NCBI GenBank assembly: GCA_023265535.1
Contig: JAHFTI010000166.1
Coordinates: 1-8,230 of the forward strand
Direction: 5' to 3'
Source of the DNA: Opitutaceae bacterium
Lineage (GTDB): Bacteria; Verrucomicrobiota; Verrucomicrobiia; Opitutales; Opitutaceae
DNA length: 8,230 bases
The notes beneath the pieces are model-generated. The model was not told the DNA's origin and did not search any database. It saw only the letters and a list, made by a program, of their open reading frames with translations. The translations under genes and the position numbers were made by a program. Each line of letters starts with the position of its first letter. The first letter of the stretch is position 1. Below are positions 1-7,471 of this stretch, piece by piece.

Positions 1-1513
1 CGAGTGAGTGGCGCATGCTCATCATGTCGCTGTCGTGCAGGAGGACGTCGGCCATGTATCCCTGGAGTTCATACGCGGAGGCGATGTCGGCGGCGTGGCG
101 GTGCCCGAGGGCGGAGGCGATGCGGGCGTGGCGCGGGTGGAGCGGGGAACCGAGTGTGGCGGCGTTGCGGAACTCCGGCTTGAGCAGGCTGGAAACCGAG
201 GGTTCGGAGTTCACGCGTCGGTGAAGGGATGCCGCCTCGGTCGCGTCGGCAGCATAGTCGAGGAAGTCGGCCAGCTTGAGCTTGCGCATGTCGCCGCGGC
301 GCAGGGCTGCGACGGCCAGTGAGCGCAGGGGGGAGGGGACCAGGCGCCAGCGCGGGAGCATGCGTCCGAGGCGCGGGATGTCCGCGAAGGACGGGTATCC
401 GCCGAAGATCTCATCGCCGCCCAGGCCGGAGAGTGCGACGGTGACGCCGCCCTCGCGGGCGGCCAGGCTCGCATAGTAGGTGTTGACTCCATCGCCCGTG
501 GGCTGGTCCATGGCGGCCACGATGGTGGCGATGTCGTGGGCGACGCGGTTGCCCGTGAGCCTGAAGCAGTGGTGGTCGGTGCCCAGGAAGGCGGCGGCCT
601 GCGCCGCCTCGGAGGATTCGTCGAGTGCCTCGTCCTCGAGTCCGACCGAGAAGGTCTTCAGGCGGCTGCCGCTTTCGCGGCACATGAGGGCGGTGATGAG
701 CGAGCTGTCGACGCCGCCCGAGAGGAAGGCGCCGACGGGCACGTCGGCGAGCATGTGGGTCCGGATCGCGGCGCGAAGCTCCTCCCTGAGTTCCTCGGCG
801 CAGGCAGCCCGCGTGGCGTTGGGTTTGCGCGACGGGAGGCGTTCGAGGGTCCAGGCTCCGCTGGCGGTGTGGTGGTTGTCCTCCCAGTGCAGCATTTCGC
901 CTGGCTGAAGGCTGTGCACGCCCCGGTGGAGGGTGCGCGGGGCAGGGACTGAAAACCACCTCAGGTAATCCACGACTGCGGCCGGCTCGATGGTCCTGTC
1001 CACGCGTCCCGTGGCGAGCAGGGGCTGCACCTCGGAGGCAAAGAGGAGGCCTCCTTTCTCGAAGGCATAGTACAGCGGCTTGATGCCGAGGGGATCGCGG
1101 GCAAGGGTGAGGCGGCGGCGGTGGGCGTCCCAGACCGCAAAGGCATACATGCCGCGGAGGCGGGAGGTGCAGGCGGCGCCCCACTGAGAGAAGGCGGCGA
1201 GCAGGACCTCCGTGTCGCATTCCGTGCGGAAGACGTGGCCGTGTCCCTCAAGCTCGCGGCGCAGTTCGCGAAAGTTATAGATCGCGCCGTTGAAGACCAG
1301 GGTGTGGCGGCCGTCGTGACTGCGCATCGGCTGGTGGCCGTTGGCCGGATCGAAGATGGCCAGGCGCCGCATGCCGAGCGTGCATTCATCGATGGAGGTG
1401 AGTCCGCCCTCATCGGGGCCGCGATGCAGCATGGCGCGGTTCATGCACGCGACGAGTTCCTCTCGCTCGGGAGGAGGGACGAAGGGCGTGATCATTCCGG
1501 CAATGCCGCACAT
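1..1513 (-). CDS. asnB: Asparagine synthase (glutamine-hydrolysing), C-terminus cut by the window edge
   Basis: This enzyme is predicted to transfer the amide nitrogen of glutamine to an AMP-activated aspartate, giving asparagine in the cytoplasm; close relatives act as amidotransferases in surface-polysaccharide loci. About 504 residues are visible, of roughly 600 or more usual for the family. The start at 1513 gives MCGIAG, which places the nucleophilic Cys2 exactly as class II glutaminases require. The glutaminase domain (about 2-185) shows HRGPDE (30-35) and FNGAIYNF (74-81). The synthetase domain has the ATP-pyrophosphatase loop SGGVDSS (265-271) and, about 90 residues later, SGLGGDEIFGGY. 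The visible end, DSDMMSMRHSL, matches the conserved stretch before EVRVP in this family. No clear Shine-Dalgarno sequence precedes the ATG. A terminator lies between it and the upstream DJ-1 gene, so it probably has its own promoter. The family is certain; free asparagine synthesis versus a polysaccharide role is not resolved here. Confidence 0.93.
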   Translation of the reverse strand, partial: MCGIAGMITPFVPPPEREELVACMNRAMLHRGPDEGGLTSIDECTLGMRRLAIFDPANGHQPMRSHDGRHTLVFNGAIYNFRELRRELEGHGHVFRTECDTEVLLAAFSQWGAACTSRLRGMYAFAVWDAHRRRLTLARDPLGIKPLYYAFEKGGLLFASEVQPLLATGRVDRTIEPAAVVDYLRWFSVPAPRTLHRGVHSLQPGEMLHWEDNHHTASGAWTLERLPSRKPNATRAACAEELREELRAAIRTHMLADVPVGAFLSGGVDSSLITALMCRESGSRLKTFSVGLEDEALDESSEAAQAAAFLGTDHHCFRLTGNRVAHDIATIVAAMDQPTGDGVNTYYASLAAREGGVTVALSGLGGDEIFGGYPSFADIPRLGRMLPRWRLVPSPLRSLAVAALRRGDMRKLKLADFLDYAADATEAASLHRRVNSEPSVSSLLKPEFRNAATLGSPLHPRHARIASALGHRHAADIASAYELQGYMADVLLHDSDMMSMRHSL

Positions 1514-1569
1514 GGGGCCAGCAAGGCAGCCGTCAGAGCCGGGTGCAAGCGAGGCCTCCGGCGAGGCCC

Positions 1570-1595
1570 AAAAAAAGCCCCCCTGAATGGGAGGC
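1570..1595 (-). terminator. Intrinsic terminator of the DJ-1/PfpI gene
   Basis: Read on the minus strand, a 7-bp stem (GCCTCCC paired with GGGGGGC, one T-G wobble) with a 5-nt loop ATTCA is followed at once by seven T residues. It begins 17 nt past the TAA of the DJ-1-family gene and lies upstream of asnB on the same strand. It should therefore stop most DJ-1 transcripts before asnB. The plus strand has no T-run after the stem, so it acts in one direction. Confidence 0.85.
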
Positions 1596-1611
1596 GGGGA
1601 AAACCCTTGGG

Positions 1612-2154
1612 TTAGGCGCAGATGGCGCCTGCGATTTCGCGGGCCTTGGCCGGGGATACGAGGTGTTCCACCAGGGCGAGGCCGAAATCCAGGGAGGTGC
1701 CCGCCCCGCGGGAGGTGATGACCCTGCCCTCGACGACCACGCGCATGCCGGCTAGAATCTGGTGCAGTTCGTTGGCGACGGAGGGGTGCGCCGTATAGCG
1801 TTTCCCCTGCAAGAGGCCTGCATCGGCCAGGATCACGGGTGCGGCGCAGATCGCGGCGAGCCATTTTTTCGCCTGGGCGTAGTCCTGTACCAGGCCTTTC
1901 ACGCGCCGGTCCTCGCGCATCAGCTTAACGCCGGGGCCGCCGGGCAGGAAAAGGCAGTCGAAGGAGCAGGGGGCGGCGAGGGTCTCGAGGCGGCAGTCGG
2001 CCTGAAGCACCAGGTTGGAACGGCCCTTGACATGGAGGTCGCTGCTGCGGGAGGCGGTGGTCACCTGGACGCCGGCGCGGCGCAGCAGGTCGATGGGGGT
2101 GACGGTCTCGATCTCCTCAAAACCGTCTGCAAGGATTGCGAGTACGCTGGGCAT
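1612..2154 (-). CDS. DJ-1/PfpI family protein (YajL/ThiJ-like)
   Basis: This 180-residue protein has the length and order of a single-domain DJ-1/YajL protein. Family members are oxidative-stress-linked cytoplasmic proteins; glyoxalase, deglycase and chaperone activities have been proposed and some are disputed. The N-terminus MPSVLAILADGFEEIETVTP aligns with human DJ-1, and Glu16 matches the DJ-1 Glu18 that contacts the reactive cysteine. PGGPG (71-75) is the glycine loop, Cys103 in AAICAAP is the nucleophile-elbow cysteine (DJ-1 Cys106), and His123 in TAHP matches DJ-1 His126. ITSRGAGTSLDFGLALVE (146-163) is the conserved C-terminal core. The ATG at 2154 fits the family start exactly; the reading frame stays open much further upstream, but that part is antisense to the SDR gene and not coding. 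A 12-bp inverted repeat ends 6 nt upstream of the start codon. Its exact activity cannot be told from sequence. Confidence 0.92.
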   Translation of the reverse strand: MPSVLAILADGFEEIETVTPIDLLRRAGVQVTTASRSSDLHVKGRSNLVLQADCRLETLAAPCSFDCLFLPGGPGVKLMREDRRVKGLVQDYAQAKKWLAAICAAPVILADAGLLQGKRYTAHPSVANELHQILAGMRVVVEGRVITSRGAGTSLDFGLALVEHLVSPAKAREIAGAICA

Positions 2155-2165
2155 GGTGCTAATTT
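2136..2165 (+). promoter_or_regulatory. Weak candidate promoter for the SDR gene (inside the DJ-1 start region)
   Basis: TTGCGA at 2136-2141 matches four of six positions of a sigma-70 -35 box. It is followed 16 nt later by GCTAAT (2158-2163, four of six of -10), or 18 nt later by TAATTT. Transcription would begin at about 2170-2173, at or next to the SDR ATG, implying a leaderless or nearly leaderless mRNA. That agrees with the absence of a Shine-Dalgarno sequence before 2173. The match is weak and could be chance. Confidence 0.2.
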
Positions 2166-2214
2166 GGCGACCATGAGCATGAAGGGACAGAACATTTTTG
2201 CCGGTCGCCAAATT
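2161..2214. repeat. Perfect 12-bp inverted repeat bracketing the SDR start codon
   Basis: AATTTGGCGACC at 2161-2172 is exactly reverse-complemented by GGTCGCCAAATT at 2203-2214, with a 30-nt spacer. The left arm ends directly before the SDR ATG (2173), and the right arm lies inside that gene, coding for Gly-Arg-Gln-Ile. Seen from the other strand, the repeat finishes 6 nt before the DJ-1-family ATG at 2154. It could be a pair of operator half-sites for a shared regulator of the divergent genes, or an RNA stem-loop hiding the start regions. No known binding-site consensus is recognised. Confidence 0.6.
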
Positions 2215-3090
2215 CTGGTCCTGGGTGCGGGCTATGTGGGGGCCGCCGTGGTGGCGCGCTGCCTTCGTGAGGGGGCGCAGGTCACGGCGCTTACACGCAA
2301 TCCGCAGACTTGCTCGGAACTGGCAACCCTCGGCGCGCACTGCGTCCAGGCTGACCTGGCGGGTGAGGTCTGGCATGCCTTGGTGGAGGCGGCCGATTAC
2401 GTGCTGGTCTGCGTGGGCTCGGGAGGCGGTGGCGTGGAGTCCTACCGTCGCTCCTATGTCGGAGGGCTTGCCTCGGTGCGGCGCTGGCTGGCCGGGCATC
2501 GGGTGGACACCCTCGTCTACACCAGCAGCACCAGCGTGTATCCGCAGGGCGGGGGGGCCCTGGTCACCGAGGATTCCCCCGTGGCCTCGGGGAGCGAGGA
2601 CAGCGCGGGCATCCTGGCCGAGGCCGAGCGGAGCATCCTGGCCCCCACCGAGGGCCTCCGACGCGCCTTTGTGCTGCGGCTCGCCGGCATCTATGGACCG
2701 GGACGGCATGGTTTCCTCGATCGCATGCGCGAGGGCGGAGGTCCCCTGCCGGGCGAGGCCTCCGGGCACCTGAATCTCATCCATCGCGATGACATCGTGT
2801 CGGCGGTGCTCGCCTGCTGGGCCGCGCCAGCGGAGGTCGGCACCCGGGTCTTCAACCTGGCGGACGAGGGGCGGGCCACGCGCGGGGAGATCGCCGCCTG
2901 GCTCGCGGCGCGTATCGGCGCCCCGGATACGGGGTTCAGCGGGCAGGCGGCGGCCGGCCGTCGCCGTCTCACCCCGGATCGCATCGTCTCCGCGGAGGCC
3001 ATTCGCGATGTCCTGGGGTGGCGTCCCGCCTTCCCCAGTTTCCGCGAGGGCTATGAGGCCCTGCTGCGCGGCGAGGTCTCCCCGCACTGA
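2173..3090 (+). CDS. Atypical NAD(P)-binding SDR / epimerase-like protein (YeeZ-like)
   Basis: This 305-residue Rossmann-fold protein belongs to the extended or atypical SDR group often named NAD-dependent epimerase/dehydratase, and most resembles the poorly characterised YeeZ type. The nucleotide-binding loop is VLGAGYVG (16-23). Arg42 after the second strand (ALTRNP) suggests NADP(H). The core motif YTSSTSVYPQ (116-125) and LRLAGIYGPGR (168-178) are typical, as are NLIHRDDIVSAV (201-212) and RVFNLADE (225-232). The usual catalytic YxxxK is absent: the matching stretch around 144-153 reads SAGILAEAER. The enzyme may thus be non-canonical, or bind a nucleotide without classic SDR chemistry. 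Start: ATG at 2173, with ATG at 2179 an alternative; neither has a good Shine-Dalgarno sequence. The open frame further upstream runs antisense through the DJ-1 gene and is rejected. The substrate is unknown. Confidence 0.85.
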   Translation: MSMKGQNIFAGRQILVLGAGYVGAAVVARCLREGAQVTALTRNPQTCSELATLGAHCVQADLAGEVWHALVEAADYVLVCVGSGGGGVESYRRSYVGGLASVRRWLAGHRVDTLVYTSSTSVYPQGGGALVTEDSPVASGSEDSAGILAEAERSILAPTEGLRRAFVLRLAGIYGPGRHGFLDRMREGGGPLPGEASGHLNLIHRDDIVSAVLACWAAPAEVGTRVFNLADEGRATRGEIAAWLAARIGAPDTGFSGQAAAGRRRLTPDRIVSAEAIRDVLGWRPAFPSFREGYEALLRGEVSPH

Positions 3091-3143
3091 CGGGTGGCGG
3101 TTCGGCGGGCAGGGCTCCGCGGGTAGGGTTCGCCGGGCAGGGC
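3091..3143 (+). repeat. Degenerate tandem repeat just after the SDR stop codon
   Basis: GGTTCGGCGGGCAGGGC at 3099-3115 recurs at 3127-3143 with a single G-to-C change (16 of 17 identical, period 28 nt). The flanking CGGGT shows that the similarity starts just after the TGA. It lies in the 198-bp convergent gap between the SDR gene and typA. No plus-strand terminator with a T-run is visible for the SDR gene here. No function is assigned. Confidence 0.6.
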
Positions 3144-3213
3144 AGGGGTGGAGAAAGGCGGCGCGAGGGACCGTGACTGCCGGGCCCGTCCCGAGGGGGC
3201 CGCGCGCAGGCAC

Positions 3214-3243
3214 AAAAAAGGCGCGCCCCCGGGGGGGCGCGCC
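3214..3243 (-). terminator. Intrinsic terminator of typA
   Basis: The 11-nt arms GGCGCGCCCCC (3220-3230) and GGGGGCGCGCC (3233-3243) are perfect complements around a 2-nt centre. On the minus strand they are followed by six T residues (3219-3214). The stem starts 45 nt past the typA TAA. With no T-run on the plus side, it serves typA, although so strong a stem might also slow transcription arriving from the SDR gene. Confidence 0.93.
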
Positions 3244-3288
3244 CTGAAAGAGGTGCCCGCCGGACTTGTATCCGGAAGGCTGTTACAC

Positions 3289-5145
<1,857 letters not shown>

Positions 5146-5240
5146 GTTCTTGGCACGATGGTGCCCCGTAAAAACGGAAGAACCTGCGGCTCCCCTTCCC
5201 TAAAGGCAAGGACGAAGCATCCCGAGACTCTGGGTGTACT

Positions 5241-5256
5241 GTGACAATCATGTCAC
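5241..5256. promoter_or_regulatory. Short dyad upstream of typA, possible operator
   Basis: GTGACA (5241-5246) and TGTCAC (5251-5256) form a perfect 6-bp inverted repeat around ATCA, about 95 bp before the typA start and downstream of the symporter terminator. It resembles a small regulator site. A CRP-type site would need TGTGA and TCACA six bases apart, and the spacing here is eight, so CRP is not supported. The rest of the typA leader (5146-5324) contains only small hairpins such as CCGT-AAAA-ACGG, and no convincing -35/-10 pair. Confidence 0.3.
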
Positions 5257-5312
5257 CCCGGTCCTCGAAGGCAGCAGCGGCACACCGGGTGTTTTTCGAT
5301 GAGGACGCCCCT

Positions 5313-5350
5313 TTGGAAAAGAAAATGCCCCCGGCCAGGGCCGGGGGCAT
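5313..5350 (-). terminator. Intrinsic terminator of the sodium/solute symporter gene
   Basis: ATGCCCCCGGCC (5325-5336) and GGCCGGGGGCAT (5339-5350) are perfect 12-nt complements around AG. On the minus strand the stem is followed by a T-rich run (TTTTCTTTTCC, counting the last stem T). It starts 40 nt past the symporter stop codon, separating that gene from typA. Confidence 0.9.
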
Positions 5351-5390
5351 GCGTGGGCGAAGTATCAGGAATGATTACGCTGGCTATAGC

Positions 5391-7325
5391 CTACCAGAAG
5401 ATGGCGTAGAGGGCCAGGGTGAGGACGACAACAATCCAGCCACAGGTCTTGGCGAGCGGAGAGCTCTCAAGTGCGATCTCCTTGTTGACGGGGAGCTTTA
5501 CGGGTTCCTTGAGGGGATTGACCAGGGTCAGGATCCCGAGCACGGCGATGACCACTGCAAAGCAGATGGCCATACGGTCGAGGAATGCGACACTGGGCAG
5601 GGCGACCTTCAGGGTGCCATAGAGGGCAGCATTGACCAGGATGCCGAGCCAGCCGAGGTAGCGGGGAGCCTTGGGCACGAGGAATCCGAAGAGGAAGACG
5701 CCGAGGACGCCAGGGCTGATGAAGCCTTGGAATTCCTGGATGAAGGTGAAAATGCCGCCGAATTCAGGGCGGCCCAGCATGGGGGCGATCACACAGGCGA
5801 TCGCCACGAAGAAAAGCATGCTGATGCGACCCACCTTGACCAGGGAGCTGTCAGGTGTGTTCTTCCTCACAAGGGCGTAGATATCCATAGTGAAGATGGT
5901 CGATGCGGAGTTCAGCATGGACGCCAGGGAACTGACGACAGCACCGAAGATGGCTGCGAGCACGAACCAAGTCAGGCCCGGCTTCAGCAGTTTCTTGAGC
6001 AGGGTGGGGAAGGCGGCATCGTAGTCGTAGCCAATGATGCGTTGGGCCAGGGGGAGGCCCTTGGACTGGGCGGCGGTGACCGCGGCATCGTTGGCTGCGA
6101 AGAGGGCGTCCGGAGTGGCGTTTGCAGGGAGTTGCTGCTCCAGGGCGACCACCTTGGAGTTATGTGCAACAAGCTGTGCCGCGAGGGTCGGGTTGAGCGC
6201 GGCGTAGTTCTGCGTGAAGGGGAAAACCTTCTTTTCACCTGCCTTGAATTCCGCGATGACGGATTCGTTTTTCTTGTCGGCCTCGCTGCGAAGGTCGCCG
6301 CTGTACAGGTTGAACGCAAGGATGCCGGGAATGACCACGACGAAGGGGATGATCAGCTTGAGGAAGGCCGCGAAGACAATACCGAGCTGACCCTCTGCAA
6401 GGCTCTTGGAGCCGAGGGTGCGCTGCATGATGTATTGATTGAGGCCCCAATAGAAGAAGTTCGGGATCCAGAGACCCACAACGAGGGCGGACCAAGGGAT
6501 GGCTGAGTCTGTCAGGGGACGCACCATGTGGAGCTTACCGCCGGCGCCGTTCGGACCTTCCATGGCGGGGCCGGTGTTGAGCATGCTGAAGCGTTCCCAG
6601 GCGCCGGCGCTCTGGATCTGGTCCGCTGTCGCATTGGAGGTGGACACCTTGGTGGCGATGAGCTCACCGGCAGGGGCGTTGCCTAGGGCTTTCATTGCAA
6701 GGTAGAGGACGACGCCGCCGCCCACGATCAGTGCGGCACCCCAGATCAGGTCGGTCCAGGCGCAGGCCTTGAGGCCGCCTACATAAACATAGAGGGCCGC
6801 GCTGAGTCCGATGATCCAGCAGGCGACAGTGATATTGCCAAGGTCCAAGCCGAAGACCACGGTGCCAGCGAAGAAGACGGACACCACCTTGGCGCCGGAA
6901 TAAATGACTGAGGCCGTGGGGACACCCACCAGGATCACCATGGTGGCCAAGGCCATGATGGTGCGTGAGAAACGTCCAAAGCGGTGCTCGAGAAACTCGG
7001 GGATCGTGTAAATTCCGCAGCGCAAAAGCTTGGGCAGGAAAAGGAATGCAACAACCACAAGCGTGATGGCAGCCATCCACTCATAGGAGGCGATCGCCAT
7101 TCCTAGCCAATCGGCAGCCTGGCCGGACATACCCACGAATTGCTCCGTGGAGATGTTGGCGGCGATGAGCGAAAAGCCGACGAGCCACCAGGTCAGGCCG
7201 CGACCTGCCAGGAAGTAGCCGCTGGCTCCGGTGTGGGTGGATGCTTCAGCGGTGCCTTTCCAGATGCCGAATGCGATCACGGCAACGACCGAGACCACGA
7301 ATAGAATGATGTCTAGAGTACTCAT
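5391..7325 (-). CDS. Sodium/solute symporter, vSGLT-like (probable Na+/hexose transporter)
   Basis: This 644-residue inner-membrane protein of the SSS family probably imports a sugar with Na+. It resembles Vibrio vSGLT along its whole length: YFLAGRGLTWW (37-47), SLIAANISTEQFVGMSG (52-68), IASYEWM (78-84), GIYTIPEF (104-111), NFFYWGLNQYI (289-299), AFLKLIIPF (320-328) and SSLASMLNSASTIFTMDIY (465-483), the SSS signature. By recalled vSGLT numbering, the galactose contacts are kept as Asn57, Gln62, Glu82, Asn289, Lys323 and Gln530, and gate residues Met66, Tyr292, Trp293 and Phe526 are present; only Ser91 is changed (Ala85). Na+-site residues near 55-58 and 465-466 also look kept. The hydrophilic loop at about 341-447 is some 60 residues longer than in vSGLT. 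The ATG at 7325 fits the family start and lacks a Shine-Dalgarno sequence. The family call is firm; glucose/galactose-type specificity is inferred. Confidence 0.92.
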   Translation of the reverse strand: MSTLDIILFVVSVVAVIAFGIWKGTAEASTHTGASGYFLAGRGLTWWLVGFSLIAANISTEQFVGMSGQAADWLGMAIASYEWMAAITLVVVAFLFLPKLLRCGIYTIPEFLEHRFGRFSRTIMALATMVILVGVPTASVIYSGAKVVSVFFAGTVVFGLDLGNITVACWIIGLSAALYVYVGGLKACAWTDLIWGAALIVGGGVVLYLAMKALGNAPAGELIATKVSTSNATADQIQSAGAWERFSMLNTGPAMEGPNGAGGKLHMVRPLTDSAIPWSALVVGLWIPNFFYWGLNQYIMQRTLGSKSLAEGQLGIVFAAFLKLIIPFVVVIPGILAFNLYSGDLRSEADKKNESVIAEFKAGEKKVFPFTQNYAALNPTLAAQLVAHNSKVVALEQQLPANATPDALFAANDAAVTAAQSKGLPLAQRIIGYDYDAAFPTLLKKLLKPGLTWFVLAAIFGAVVSSLASMLNSASTIFTMDIYALVRKNTPDSSLVKVGRISMLFFVAIACVIAPMLGRPEFGGIFTFIQEFQGFISPGVLGVFLFGFLVPKAPRYLGWLGILVNAALYGTLKVALPSVAFLDRMAICFAVVIAVLGILTLVNPLKEPVKLPVNKEIALESSPLAKTCGWIVVVLTLALYAIFW

Positions 7326-7360
7326 GTGGGTAGGGGGGGGAGTGCGCGGGGGAACGCACG
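7326..7360. other. G/C-run leader directly before the symporter gene
   Basis: The plus strand carries GGG, then eight G residues (7333-7340), then five G residues (7348-7352), so the symporter mRNA leader is C-rich right up to its ATG. GTGCG (7342-7346) and CGCAC (7355-7359) could pair as a 5-bp stem. Four G-tracts of three or more are available, enough for a G-quadruplex on the template strand. No ribosome-binding sequence is present. The function is unknown. Confidence 0.35.
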
Positions 7361-7383
7361 CCCGGGCAGAAGAGCCGAAACAG

Positions 7384-7406
7384 GCTTTCTTGGAAAGTAA
7401 GAAAGC
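7384..7406. promoter_or_regulatory. 8-bp inverted repeat between the peptidase and symporter genes
   Basis: GCTTTCTT (7384-7391) and AAGAAAGC (7399-7406) are perfect complements with a 7-nt spacer, 59-81 bp upstream of the symporter ATG and 66-88 bp past the peptidase stop. The AT-rich arms stand out from the GC-rich surroundings. It could be an operator of the symporter promoter or a weak terminator of the peptidase gene. The minus-strand bases that follow (CTGTTTC) are a poor T-tract, which favours an operator. No convincing -35/-10 pair was found in this gap. Confidence 0.4.
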
Positions 7407-7471
7407 TAACTCATTCGGGGGACAATCCCTGCTTGACCTAATGGCGGGATGGCCTGTTTCGCCGGTCCCCT

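Noticed and set aside
411..1220. A 269-codon minus-strand frame within asnB
   Set aside because: It is an Arg/Pro-rich shadow in another frame of the well-supported asparagine synthase.
1762..2172. N-terminal extension of the SDR frame by 137 residues
   Set aside because: It is antisense to the DJ-1 gene and has no recognisable domain; the Rossmann fold begins just after 2173.
2155..3213. N-terminal extension of the DJ-1 frame by about 350 residues
   Set aside because: The extension is antisense to the SDR gene, and DJ-1 proteins begin at the MPSVLAIL position.
5240..5256. CRP binding site upstream of typA
   Set aside because: The TGTGA and TCAC halves are eight bases apart rather than six, and the outer base of the second half does not match.
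5241..6506. A 421-codon plus-strand open frame antisense to the symporter 3' half
   Set aside because: It crosses the symporter terminator, has an acidic low-complexity composition and matches no family; the minus-strand symporter is unambiguous.
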